Source: Duganella sp. 1224 (GTDB taxonomy: Bacteria; Pseudomonadota; Gammaproteobacteria; Burkholderiales; Burkholderiaceae_D). Taken from it: a stretch of 64,000 bases of DNA. The stretch is from NCBI RefSeq assembly GCF_013408245.1, contig NZ_JACBYS010000001.1:434001-498000 (forward strand), given 5' to 3'. Numbering within the stretch: the first letter of the stretch is position 1; each line of letters starts with the position of its first letter. Both the position numbers and the translations under genes were made by a program. Positions 9,892 to 18,258 of this stretch are shown here, in pieces. Under the pieces are notes generated by a model that had not been told where the DNA came from, ran no database searches, and saw only the letters and a program-made list of their open reading frames with translations.

Positions 9892-12027
9892 TTGTTCAAA
9901 TACCTAGTTCTTCCCGCCGCGCTGCTGTGCGCCACCAGCGTGCAAGCCGACGAGGGCCAATGGCAGCCATACCAACTGCCGCAGCTCAAATCCGAACTCA
10001 AACGCATTGGCATCGCCATCCCGGCGGAAAAGCTGGCCGACTTGTCGAAGCACCCGATGAGCGCCATCGTGTCGCTGGGCGGCTGCTCGGCGTCGTTCGT
10101 GTCGGACGCCGGCCTGGTGGTCACCAATCACCACTGCGCGTATGGCGCCATCCAGCGCAACTCGACGCCGGAACACAACTACATCGCCAACGGCTACCTG
10201 GCCAAGACCCGCGCCGACGAGCTGCCGGGCGGCCCGAACACGCTGGTGTACGTGACCGACAAGGTGGAAAACGTCACCAGCCGGGTCCTGCAGGGCGTCA
10301 CGCCGACCATGAGCGGCAAGGCGCGCAGCGAGGCGGTGGACAAGAACATCAAGGCCCTGATCGCCGAATGCGAGAGCGACAAGTTCTACCGCTGCTCGGT
10401 GCCGGCCTTCCACCGCGGCCTGGAGTACTACCGCATCCGCCAGATGATGATACGCGACGTGCGCCTGGTGTACGCGCCGGCCAACTCGCTGGGCGACTTT
10501 GGCGGCGACATCGACAACTACGAGTGGCCGCGCCACGTCGGCGACTATTCCTTCCTGCGCGCCTACGTCGGCAAGGATGGCCGTCCGGCCGAGCCGTCGC
10601 CGGACAACGTGCCGTACAAGTCGAAGGACTTCCTGGTGGTGTCGGCCGAGGGCCTGAAGAACGGCGATCCGGTGCTGCTGGCCGGCTACCCGGGCCGCAC
10701 CAGCCGCTACAAGCTGCCATCGGAAATCCGCTACGCGCGCGACCGCGCCTATCCGGCCAAGGCCGGCGAGATCCAGTCCGACCTGGACGTGATCGCCGCC
10801 GCCACCCGGGACAGCGAGGCCAGCGCCGTGCGCTACGCCAGCGTGGTCAAGGGTCTCAACAACGTGATGAAGAAAACGCGCGGCCTGATCGACGGCTTCG
10901 CGCGCAAGGACATCGCCGCCATCAAGGACGTGCAGGACGCCGAGTTCCGCGCCTGGTACGCCAAGCAGCCGCGCAGCGACCAGAAAATGCTGGCCGAGCT
11001 GGATGCGCTGATCGCCGCCGACATCGCGCTGAGCGACGAGGAATTCGGCTACAGCGTGGCCACCACCAGCGACCTGCTGAAAACCGCGGCGCCGCTGTAC
11101 CGCCTGGCGCAGGAAAGCGCCAAGCCGGACGCCGAGCGCGAGCTGGGCTTCCAGCAGCGCGACCTGCCGTTCATCAAGGCGCGCCTGACGCGCCTGGAAC
11201 AATCGTACATGGGCAGTGTCGACCAGGCGCGCTTCGCCGCCGCGCTGCAGCGCTACGCCAGGCTGCCGAAGTCGATGCACGTGACCGGCCTGGACGCGCT
11301 GCTGCCGGCCGCCGACGCGGTGCCGGCGCTGTACGCGCAATCGCAGCTGGGCGACACCGCCGCCCGCCTGTCGTGGCTGGGCAAGGACGTCGCCGCCTTC
11401 AAGGCCTCCAGCGACGCCTTCATCCAGCTGGCGGTGAAGACCGACGACGTGGCGCAGTCGCTGAAGGACCGACGCAAGGAGCTGGATGGCAACCTGGAAC
11501 GCGTGATCCCGCAATACATGGCGGCCGTCATCGCGTGGAAGAAATCGCAGGGCAAGCCGGTCTACCCGGACGCCAATTCGACGCTGCGCGTGACCTACGG
11601 CACCGTGTCGCCGTACTCGCCGAAGGACGGCATCACCAAGGGCCCGTTCACCACCATCGAGGGCATCGTCGAGAAGAACACCGGCAAGGCGCCGTTCGAC
11701 GCGCCACAGAACCTGCTGGAGGCGATCAAGGCCAAGCGCTATGGCCAGTTCAAGGACCCGGTGCTGGGCACCGTGCCGGTTGACTTCCTGACCAGCGCCG
11801 ACACCACCGGCGGCAACTCCGGTTCGGCGGTGATGAACAGGCACGGCGAGCTGATTGGCCTGAACTTCGATTCGACCTATGAATCGATCACCAAGGACTG
11901 GTACTTCGACCGCGACATCACCCGCGCCATCCACCTGGACATCCGGTATATGCTGTGGGTGATGACCGAAGTCGATCACGCCGACAACGTGCTCAAAGAG
12001 ATGACCATCAAGTACCCTAAAAAATGA
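9892..12027 (+). CDS. S46 family dipeptidyl-peptidase (DPP7/DPP11-like)
   Basis: 711-aa serine exopeptidase of family S46, exported by a signal peptide ending in SVQADEG. The start is TTG, since no ATG precedes the signal sequence. The catalytic His lies in TNHHCA, the Asp in the FGGDIDNYEWPRH region and the Ser in GGNSGSAVMN (Ser643). The S1-specificity position, 18 residues after the catalytic serine (Gly in DPP7, Arg in DPP11), is Ser661 here. These periplasmic enzymes release N-terminal dipeptides from oligopeptides. The stop overlaps the ATG of pnuC, so the three genes 9892-13207 look like an operon, although no functional link between peptidase and vitamin uptake is obvious. Confidence 0.93.
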   Translation: MFKYLVLPAALLCATSVQADEGQWQPYQLPQLKSELKRIGIAIPAEKLADLSKHPMSAIVSLGGCSASFVSDAGLVVTNHHCAYGAIQRNSTPEHNYIANGYLAKTRADELPGGPNTLVYVTDKVENVTSRVLQGVTPTMSGKARSEAVDKNIKALIAECESDKFYRCSVPAFHRGLEYYRIRQMMIRDVRLVYAPANSLGDFGGDIDNYEWPRHVGDYSFLRAYVGKDGRPAEPSPDNVPYKSKDFLVVSAEGLKNGDPVLLAGYPGRTSRYKLPSEIRYARDRAYPAKAGEIQSDLDVIAAATRDSEASAVRYASVVKGLNNVMKKTRGLIDGFARKDIAAIKDVQDAEFRAWYAKQPRSDQKMLAELDALIAADIALSDEEFGYSVATTSDLLKTAAPLYRLAQESAKPDAERELGFQQRDLPFIKARLTRLEQSYMGSVDQARFAAALQRYARLPKSMHVTGLDALLPAADAVPALYAQSQLGDTAARLSWLGKDVAAFKASSDAFIQLAVKTDDVAQSLKDRRKELDGNLERVIPQYMAAVIAWKKSQGKPVYPDANSTLRVTYGTVSPYSPKDGITKGPFTTIEGIVEKNTGKAPFDAPQNLLEAIKAKRYGQFKDPVLGTVPVDFLTSADTTGGNSGSAVMNRHGELIGLNFDSTYESITKDWYFDRDITRAIHLDIRYMLWVMTEVDHADNVLKEMTIKYPKK

Positions 12028-12680
12028 CGACCTTACAGCTCCTGCTCAGTAGTTGGGTGAACGCGGCAAACATGCCGCTGCATCTGGCAGTCTTTGCCAC
12101 GACGCCGCTGGAGCTGTTGTCGTTCCTGCTGTCGGTGGCCACGGTGTGGCTGAACATCCGCCAGAGCCACTGGGGCTGGCTGTTCGCCATCATCTCGTCT
12201 GCCACCTACGGGCTGGTGTTTTACGGCTCGCGGCTGTATGGCGACATGGGCCTGCAGCTGGTGTTCATCGCGGTGTCGGTGTTCGGCTGGTATCAGTGGC
12301 TGCGCGGCGACGACAGCCACAGCCGGCTGCCGGTGACGGCGCTGTCGGCGCGCGGCCGCGTGCTGGCCGCCGTGGCGTGGCTGGCCGGCTTTGTGCTGCT
12401 GGCGTGGTTCCTCAAGTCGTACACCGATACCGACGTGCCGAATTCGGACGGCTTCCTGACCGCCGGCTCACTGGTCGGCCAGTTGCTGCTGTCGCGCAAA
12501 AAGATCGAGAACTGGCATGTGTGGATCATCGTCGACGTGCTGTATGTGGCGCTGTACCTGCACAAGCATCTGATGCTGACGGCGATCTTGTACGCCATCT
12601 TTGTCGGTATGGCGTTGGTGGGCCTGCGCGCGTGGTCCGGCGACACGCACAGCGGCGGACGGCGCCTGGCGCTGGAATGA
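12024..12680 (+). CDS. pnuC: PnuC-family vitamin precursor transporter
   Basis: 218-aa integral membrane protein with about 7-8 hydrophobic helices, of the PnuC family (facilitators of the SemiSWEET-like fold). The VFGWYQWLRG motif matches the conserved substrate-binding WxxW-type region. Family members import nicotinamide riboside (PnuC), thiamine (PnuT) or riboflavin (PnuX), with uptake driven by phosphorylation in the cytoplasm. The start overlaps the upstream stop (ATGA) and the stop overlaps the start of the NadR-like kinase gene, which fits metabolic trapping. A TonB receptor with a TPP riboswitch converges on this operon, so thiamine is an alternative substrate. Confidence 0.9.
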   Translation: MTTLQLLLSSWVNAANMPLHLAVFATTPLELLSFLLSVATVWLNIRQSHWGWLFAIISSATYGLVFYGSRLYGDMGLQLVFIAVSVFGWYQWLRGDDSHSRLPVTALSARGRVLAAVAWLAGFVLLAWFLKSYTDTDVPNSDGFLTAGSLVGQLLLSRKKIENWHVWIIVDVLYVALYLHKHLMLTAILYAIFVGMALVGLRAWSGDTHSGGRRLALE

Positions 12681-13207
12681 GGCCGCTGCGCATCGCCATC
12701 CTCGGCACGGCGTCGTCCGGCAAGACCACGCTGGCCGCCGCGCTGGCGCAACGCCATGGCACCGTCTGGGTGCCGGAGTATCTGCGCGAATTCGTCGACA
12801 CCGAGGGCCGGGTGCCGGTGGAGGCGGACCAGATCCACATCGCGCGCACGCAACGGGCGCGCGAGGATGCCGCCGCGCCGCATGCGCGGGATTTCCTGTT
12901 TTGCGATACCACGCCGCTGATGACGGCGGTCTACAGCCGCCACTACTTCGGCGGCATCGACGCGCAACTGGCGCCGCTGGCCGACGCCCACGGCGGCGAC
13001 TACGCGCTGACGCTGGTGACGGCGTCGGATATTCCGTGGGTGGCCGATGGGTTGCAGCGGGAGAGCGAGGCAGTCAGCATCACGATTGAGCGCATGCTGC
13101 GGGAAGAACTGGCGGCACGCGGAATTCCCCACGTGCCGGTTGCCGGCGGCCTGGAACAGCGCATCGCCCAGGCCGCGCAAGCGCTCGCCACCGTCGTTCC
13201 GGCGTAG
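12677..13207 (+). CDS. NadR-like P-loop nucleoside kinase
   Basis: 176-aa ATPase resembling the ribosylnicotinamide kinase domain of NadR (AAA_28). Walker A is GTASSGKTT near residue 10; PEYLREF and the DIPWVADGLQR segment match NadR kinase motifs. It should phosphorylate the vitamin imported by the adjacent PnuC protein (nicotinamide riboside to NMN, or possibly thiamine). I use the ATG at 12677, overlapping the pnuC stop. The last codons (VVPA plus stop) are encoded by the left arm of a 30-bp palindromic repeat, so the natural C-terminus appears to have been replaced or extended by repeat insertion. Confidence 0.82.
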   Translation: MRPLRIAILGTASSGKTTLAAALAQRHGTVWVPEYLREFVDTEGRVPVEADQIHIARTQRAREDAAAPHARDFLFCDTTPLMTAVYSRHYFGGIDAQLAPLADAHGGDYALTLVTASDIPWVADGLQRESEAVSITIERMLREELAARGIPHVPVAGGLEQRIAQAAQALATVVPA

Positions 13208-13272
13208 GCCGGAACCCATGGAACGCCGGCATTCACGCTCAGCATGGATTCCGGCCTGCGCCGGAATGACGG
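13191..13272. repeat. Large imperfect palindromic repeat between convergent genes
   Basis: Two inverted arms of about 30 bp (13191-13220 and 13243-13272) match with about three mismatches and flank a 22-bp spacer. The arms begin CCGTCGTTCCGGC and end GCCGGAATGACGG. The element lies between the convergent kinase and TonB-receptor genes, could fold into a strong hairpin in both transcripts, and probably acts as a bidirectional transcription stop. It has the look of a dispersed REP/MITE-type element. Confidence 0.8.
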
Positions 13273-13282
13273 GTACGGCGGA

Positions 13283-15415
13283 TCAGAGGTCGAAGGTGGC
13301 CGACACGCGGAAGGTGCGCGACGCCCCCGGCATCAGGTAGCCGCCCAGGTCCGGCGTGACGTCGCGCCAGTAGAAGCGATTGAACGCGTTGTCGATGCCA
13401 GCCCGGAAGGTGGTGCCGACGCCGCCGACGCGGGTCGCATACGAACCAGTCAGATTGACCACGTGATACGCCGGCACGAACACGGTGTTGGCCGCGTCAA
13501 ACGCCTTCTTGCCCGAGTACTGCCAGTTGGCGCCCACCTTCAGCCCCGGCACCCGCGCCAGCGCATAATCCGCATACACCGACGACTTGAACGCGGCGAC
13601 GTCGGTCACGCGCTTGCCGTCCAGGTCTGCCGCGCCGGTGTCGCGCTGCTGCGTGTTGAGCGCAGTGGCCGACACGCCCACCGTCAGCTCGCGCGTGGCG
13701 CGGCCGGCCAGGCCCAGTTCCAGGCCGCGGTTCTGCGCCTGGCCGTTGCGCACGAAATAGTTGGCGGCATCGGTGTACTCCAGCCCCTTGCGGATCTGGA
13801 ACAGCGCCACGCTGGCGCTCAGGTCCGGGCGGATATCGGCCTTGATGCCCACTTCCACCTGTTTCGACTTGCCCGGCGCCAGCGCGCGGTGCTGGTTTTC
13901 GGTGCCCATCGGCGCCACGCCGCCGTGCTCCAGGCCCTGCGCGTAGGAGACGTAGGTCGACACGTTCGGCCGCACCGCGTACACCAGCGCCACGTTCGGC
14001 AGCCAGAAGCCGACGTCGGTGCGGGCGTACGGCAGCACGGCGCCGGCGTCGTCGGTGCCGACGTATTCGTCGCGCTTGACCTTGACGTAGCGCGCGCCGG
14101 CGTGCAGCTTGAGTTGCGCGTTCAGGCTGATGATGTCCTGCGCGAACACGCCGCGCTCGTTGTCGCGGCGGCGCTCGGACACCGGACCGCTGCTGCCCGG
14201 CGCCGGCGCCACCACCACCGGGTGGTAGATATTGCTGACGCCCGACCAGTCGTACAGGTAGTCGCCCCATTTCTCGCTGTTCTTGAAGAACGAGGTGCCG
14301 ACGGTCAGGTCATGGCCCAAGGTGCCGGTGGCAAAGCGGCCGCGCAGCAGCGCCTGCGCGGTCAGCGGCGATTTCTTCTCGCCCAGGCTGATGTAGTTGT
14401 AGACGTCGTAGTCGCCGTTGCCGCAGAAGCCGGGGTACAGATCCTGCTCGCCGCAGCCGTAAGGGAAGGCGGTGTAGTCGTCGCGCTTGAAGTGGTGCTG
14501 GTTGGCGGTGATGGTGGCGGCCCAGTCGGGCGAGAACTTGTATTCGAAGCGCGCGCCGATGTTGCTGCTGGTGGTTGCCACCGGGCGGCTCCACGGCTGG
14601 TCGTTCAGTAGCTGGTCGGCCGGCACGTTGGGCAGCGTGGTGTTGTTGAGCAGCTGGTAGCCGGGCGCGGTGATCTGCGACTTGCGCTGGTAGTCGCCGT
14701 CGAGTTGCAGCAGCGCCTGCGGCGAGATGCGCCAGTCGAAGGCGGCCGAGATGAACTTGCGGTTGCCGTCGGCGCCCTTGATGTAGGAGCGCAGGCGCTC
14801 GGCGGCGGCGTTGAGGCGGTAGCCGAAGTCCGGGTTGTCGAAGCGGCCGCCGAGGTCGACCGCGCCGTACAGCGTGCCGCGCTCGCGCGTTTCCAGCACC
14901 ACCGTGCGCAGCGGCGTGTCGGTCGGGCGCTTGGTGACGTAGTTGACGAGGCCGCCCGGCGCGGCCACGCCGGCCTGCAGGCCGGACAGGCCCTTGAGCA
15001 CTTCCAGCCGCTCCTTGTTCTCCAGCGGGATCTGGGTGTCGCCGGTGATGGCCATGCCGTCCTTGCGGTAGCTCGATTCGTTGTCCAGCTTGAAGCCGCG
15101 GATGGAGAATTGCTCGGCGTAGCCGACCGCGTTGTACGAGTCGCTCAGGCTGGCGTCGTAGCGGGCGGCGTCGGTGGTCGAGCGGATCTGCAGGTCCAGC
15201 ATCTGCTGCGCGCTCAGCACGCTGACCGAGGCCGGCGTCTCCAGCAGCGGGGCGTTGGCGAAGCCGGCCACCGAGGCCGAGGCGGCGCGCAGCTTGACGC
15301 CGTTGACGACGACTTCCTGCATCGTGGATTCAGGGGCGGCGGCGTCGTCGGCGGCGTGCGCCAGCTGGAACACCGCCAGGGCGATGGCGGACATTGCGAA
15401 TTTTGGTGTGGACAT
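13283..15415 (-). CDS. TonB-dependent outer-membrane receptor under TPP riboswitch
   Basis: 710-aa TonB-dependent receptor with a signal peptide (cleavage after QLAHA), plug domain (about 45-160; ETPASVSVLSAQQ, FSIRGF, LEVLKGLSGLQAG) and a 22-strand beta-barrel ending in a C-terminal aromatic-containing strand (VSATFDL). By sequence it resembles the FhuA/ferrisiderophore receptor group. However, its leader carries a TPP riboswitch aptamer, which indicates expression when thiamine pyrophosphate is low and hence uptake of thiamine or a thiamine precursor. A TonB-box-like STMQEVVVNG segment follows the signal peptide. The opposing pnuC-kinase pair could complete the uptake route across the inner membrane. 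Confidence 0.92.
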   Translation of the reverse strand: MSTPKFAMSAIALAVFQLAHAADDAAAPESTMQEVVVNGVKLRAASASVAGFANAPLLETPASVSVLSAQQMLDLQIRSTTDAARYDASLSDSYNAVGYAEQFSIRGFKLDNESSYRKDGMAITGDTQIPLENKERLEVLKGLSGLQAGVAAPGGLVNYVTKRPTDTPLRTVVLETRERGTLYGAVDLGGRFDNPDFGYRLNAAAERLRSYIKGADGNRKFISAAFDWRISPQALLQLDGDYQRKSQITAPGYQLLNNTTLPNVPADQLLNDQPWSRPVATTSSNIGARFEYKFSPDWAATITANQHHFKRDDYTAFPYGCGEQDLYPGFCGNGDYDVYNYISLGEKKSPLTAQALLRGRFATGTLGHDLTVGTSFFKNSEKWGDYLYDWSGVSNIYHPVVVAPAPGSSGPVSERRRDNERGVFAQDIISLNAQLKLHAGARYVKVKRDEYVGTDDAGAVLPYARTDVGFWLPNVALVYAVRPNVSTYVSYAQGLEHGGVAPMGTENQHRALAPGKSKQVEVGIKADIRPDLSASVALFQIRKGLEYTDAANYFVRNGQAQNRGLELGLAGRATRELTVGVSATALNTQQRDTGAADLDGKRVTDVAAFKSSVYADYALARVPGLKVGANWQYSGKKAFDAANTVFVPAYHVVNLTGSYATRVGGVGTTFRAGIDNAFNRFYWRDVTPDLGGYLMPGASRTFRVSATFDL

Positions 15416-15490
15416 ATTGGCTCTCTACGTGTTCGGCTGGGGGCCGGCGAAGAGCGCCATCAAAGGAGGGAGATCCGACTTTTGCGCTTT

Positions 15491-15567
15491 CCTTCGCTGG
15501 CATTATCCAGATCAGGTACGAAGGGTATCTCTCACCCGGAAACAATGTTCCAGGACCCCTAGCGAGG
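15491..15567 (-). promoter_or_regulatory. TPP riboswitch (THI element)
   Basis: On the minus strand the conserved THI-box sequences appear in order: the P1 5' strand (CCTCGCT), GGGTGAGAGATACCC, then ACCTGATCTGGATAATGCC followed by AGCGAAGG closing P1. These match the TPP aptamer consensus almost perfectly, including the pyrimidine-sensing TGAGA and the pyrophosphate-binding CTGGATAATGCCAGCG. The aptamer ends about 75 nt before the receptor start codon. A pyrimidine-rich CTCCCTCC stretch downstream could contribute to sequestration of the GAGAG ribosome-binding site, so translational control is plausible. Confidence 0.95.
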
Positions 15568-15695
15568 CGCCAGTGTAACACAATTGTCATCGGCGGCGTG
15601 GCGTGGCGCGGCCGGCGCGGTGCCGTGCGCCGTGTTTTGCGCGGCGTCGCTACACTTCGGACTTGCGCCGCAAGGCGGAGGTTGAAAGGGCGGGA

Positions 15696-16205
15696 ATGAA
15701 GCAGTCGTATCAAGAGGGGAGCTGGTTTGCCGTGCCGTTGCTGGACGGTGGTTTTGGCTGGGGCCTGGTGGCGCGCTTGTCGCCGGGCAGCAAAATCATG
15801 CTGGCCTACCTGTTCGGCCCCAAGCTGCCGCGCCTGCCGTCGGTGGAGCAGCTCAACACCTTGCGGCCGCAGGACGCGGTCAAGGTGCTGCGCTGCGGCG
15901 ACATGGCGCTGGCCAGCGGCCACTGGCGCGTGCTGGGCGAGATCGACGTCTGGGACCCGGCCATGTGGCCGGTGCCGCAGTTCCTGCGCCGCGCCGACGC
16001 GCTGCGCCGCGCCTGGCGCGTCACCTATGCTGACGCCGATCCGAGCCGCTCGGAGCGCGAGGAGTCCGTGCCTTACGATACCCAGGGACTGGAGGCCGAT
16101 TCGCTGTACGGCTATGGCTCGACCGAGCTGCTGCTGACCAAGCTGCTGGAGGGGCCGGAGCACCCGATCAACCAGCCGGCGGGGCAGCCGGCGCCGCGCA
16201 GTTGA
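15696..16205 (+). CDS. Imm26-like hypothetical protein
   Basis: 169-aa soluble protein without signal peptide. The opening SYQEGSWFAVPLLDGGFGWG, followed by a short hydrophobic strand containing MLAYLFGP, resembles the Imm26 family of predicted immunity proteins, which protect against polymorphic toxins. No toxin or secretion gene is nearby, so this is an orphan and may have another role. I chose the ATG at 15696, not the earlier in-frame ATG at 15603. The 3' end overlaps the convergent gene by 38 bp. Confidence 0.6.
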   Translation: MKQSYQEGSWFAVPLLDGGFGWGLVARLSPGSKIMLAYLFGPKLPRLPSVEQLNTLRPQDAVKVLRCGDMALASGHWRVLGEIDVWDPAMWPVPQFLRRADALRRAWRVTYADADPSRSEREESVPYDTQGLEADSLYGYGSTELLLTKLLEGPEHPINQPAGQPAPRS

Positions 16206-16890
16206 CGCTCCACGCCACGTAGTCGCCGCGGTGCTTGCGCACGCCGACCCGTACCTGCGTGTCGCGGTCGCTCTCGAACACCAGGCCGATCATCGATGGC
16301 GCGCCGCTGGCCGGCGGCGCCGGCTCGATCGCGGCCAGGCGGAAGGTCAGCGCGCGCTGGCGCGCGCACGCCGAGTTGCCGGCGAACAGCAGGCGCGCGC
16401 GCGCCAGCAGGTCGCGGTGGCGCCACAGCAGCGCGGCGGCGTCGGCCGGCGGCACGGCCGGGTCGAGCCGCGTGGTGTAGCGGGCGGCGCTGCAGATCAG
16501 CTTGGGCGTGGCCAGCCACACCTGCCATTCCGGCGCGGCGGCCGACGGCGTCCAGCGCTGGCCGGCCGGGGCGGCGGCATTGTAGATGTAGCTGGTGCGG
16601 ATCTGGCGGCACAGCTCGGGCGTGAAGTGGCGCGGCGCCGAGTCGACGCGGGCGATCACCTGCCACGCCGCCTTGCCGCGCCGCTGGATGTCGAAGCTGG
16701 GCGCGAACAGCCCGGGGCCGCCGCTGACGGCGGCCGGCACCTGCGCGCGGTAATACGCATCGAACGAGGCGCGCTCCTCGGCGGTCGGCTCCCGCTGCTG
16801 CTGCTGCTGCTGCTGCGCCCTGGGCGCGGCCGGCGCGGCGGCCGCTGCGCACAGCGCCGCGAGGGCCAGGGCGGGCAGGGCGCGCCGCAT
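16168..16890 (-). CDS. Secreted hypothetical protein with poly-Gln tract
   Basis: 240-aa protein of unknown function with a signal peptide (MRRALPALALAALCAAAAA) and an Ala/Pro-rich linker followed by seven consecutive glutamines encoded by a pure CAG run. The mature part contains several cysteines (ELCRQIRTSY, KLICSAARY, NSACARQ, WSVNCAAP) that could form disulfides in the periplasm. The ATG overlaps the envZ stop (TGATG), so it is co-transcribed as the last gene of an ompR-envZ-X operon and may be an accessory of that stress-sensing pair. No domain was recognised. Confidence 0.8.
   Translation of the reverse strand: MRRALPALALAALCAAAAAPAAPRAQQQQQQQREPTAEERASFDAYYRAQVPAAVSGGPGLFAPSFDIQRRGKAAWQVIARVDSAPRHFTPELCRQIRTSYIYNAAAPAGQRWTPSAAAPEWQVWLATPKLICSAARYTTRLDPAVPPADAAALLWRHRDLLARARLLFAGNSACARQRALTFRLAAIEPAPPASGAPSMIGLVFESDRDTQVRVGVRKHRGDYVAWSVNCAAPAAPPAG
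16795..16815. repeat. (CTG)7 trinucleotide microsatellite
   Basis: Seven uninterrupted CTG units on the plus strand, i.e. CAG codons for seven glutamines in the secreted protein gene. It lies just after the signal peptide region. Length variation would be in frame and would only change the linker. Confidence 0.9.
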
Positions 16891-18245
16891 CACAGCGCCT
16901 TCATGACGATCTGGATCTGCAGGCCGCCGCCGTCGCGGTTGCGCACCTGCAGCTCGGCCTGGTGGCGGGTGAGCACGCGCTCGACGATGGCCAGCCCGAG
17001 GCCGGCGCCGTTGGCCTGGCCGCGCGCGGCGTCGAGCCGGGTGAAAGGCTTGAGCAACTGGGCGATCTGGTCGTCCGGCACGCCGCTGCCGTGGTCCTGC
17101 ACCGTGATGGTCACCCGCTTGGCCGTGTGCAGGCCCTTGACCGCGCACTGCAGGTCGATCTCGGTGTAGTCGCAGCCGGGCGTCTTGCCGTAGCGGCGGG
17201 CGTTCTCGATCAGGTTGTTGATCACCCGTTTCAGGTCGGTCGCGTTGCCGAGCGCGTGGGCGCCGGGCGCGATGTCGGCGTGGATGCGCACGTCCGGCAG
17301 CCGCGCCGCCTCGTGCGCGCTGTCGCCCAGCAGCGCGCTGAGGTCGACGTTGACGAAGCTGGCGGCCTCGGTCGGCTTGGCGTAGTCGAGGAACTGGCCG
17401 ATGATGGCGTCCATCTGGCCGATGTCGGACTGCATGCCCTCGCGCGCCTCGCGCGATAGGTGGGCCATCTCGACCTCCAGCTGCATGCGCGCCAGCGGCG
17501 TGCGCAGGTCGTGCGAGATGCCGGCCAGGATCACCGCGCGGTCCGACTCGACCTGCTGCAGGTCGTCCACCATCTGGTTGAAGCTGCGGTTGGCCTCGAT
17601 GATTTCCAGCGGCCCCTTTTCCGGCAGCGGCGCCGGCCGCTTGCCCTGGGCGAAGTCGCGCGTGGCCTGGGTCAGGCGCCGCAGCGGCAGGTTGACCAGG
17701 CTGGAGATCACCGCCGCGCCCAGCAGCGACACCACCGACACCACGCTGGCCCAGCCCAGCCACTGGATGCCGGTCAGGCCGCGGATGCGCTCGCGCTCCA
17801 GCATCAGCCAGTACTGGTCGTCGTCGATCTTGAAGCTGACCCAGAAGCCGGCCACGCCGTTGACCTTGGACGAGAAGCGGGTGTCCTGGCCCAGCTTGGC
17901 GCGCACCAGCTTTTCGATGTCCGGCATCAGCGCGTTGTTGGCCGGCGGCGCCACCTGGTCGTCCTCCTCCAGCGTGAACACGCGGATGCCCTCGTTGGCC
18001 ACCAGGTCGAACAGCAGCTCGCGCCGCAGCTCGGGCGCGGCGTGGGTCAGCGCGGCGTGGGTGATGGTCACCACCGACACCACCTGGGCCGAGATCTGCT
18101 GCACCTGCGGGTCGTGCTGCACCACGCTGATCATGCCGACCCAGGCGGTCATGCTGGTGGTGGTCAGCGCGCCGAGCAGGAAGAAGGTGCGCCAGAACAG
18201 GCCGCTTTTGAGGCTGGCCAGGCGGAACGAGAACGGCAACTTCAT
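16890..18245 (-). CDS. envZ: EnvZ-type sensor histidine kinase
   Basis: 451-aa membrane kinase: transmembrane helix at about 18-40, a periplasmic sensor of about 120 residues, second helix at about 165-190, HAMP, HisKA with the phospho-acceptor SHDLRTPLARMQLEVEM, and HATPase_c (NLIENARRYG N-box, DHGSGVPDDQ, GAGLGLAIV). The sequence around the H-box is that of EnvZ/OmpR-family osmosensors. I use the ATG at 18245, 14 bp after the ompR stop, instead of an earlier in-frame ATG inside ompR. It acts with the upstream regulator. Confidence 0.92.
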   Translation of the reverse strand: MKLPFSFRLASLKSGLFWRTFFLLGALTTTSMTAWVGMISVVQHDPQVQQISAQVVSVVTITHAALTHAAPELRRELLFDLVANEGIRVFTLEEDDQVAPPANNALMPDIEKLVRAKLGQDTRFSSKVNGVAGFWVSFKIDDDQYWLMLERERIRGLTGIQWLGWASVVSVVSLLGAAVISSLVNLPLRRLTQATRDFAQGKRPAPLPEKGPLEIIEANRSFNQMVDDLQQVESDRAVILAGISHDLRTPLARMQLEVEMAHLSREAREGMQSDIGQMDAIIGQFLDYAKPTEAASFVNVDLSALLGDSAHEAARLPDVRIHADIAPGAHALGNATDLKRVINNLIENARRYGKTPGCDYTEIDLQCAVKGLHTAKRVTITVQDHGSGVPDDQIAQLLKPFTRLDAARGQANGAGLGLAIVERVLTRHQAELQVRNRDGGGLQIQIVMKAL

Positions 18246-18258
18246 AGGCGGGCGCGGG

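Noticed and set aside
9904..11979. 691-aa minus-strand frame opposite the S46 peptidase
   Set aside because: Antisense to a gene with complete catalytic motifs; no recognisable protein features.
13191..13272. Possible insertion sequence end or attachment site
   Set aside because: No transposase or integrase gene nearby; structure fits a small palindromic dispersed repeat.
13900..14600. Plus-strand frame opposite the TonB receptor gene
   Set aside because: No start signals or domains; receptor on the other strand is complete with signal peptide and riboswitch.
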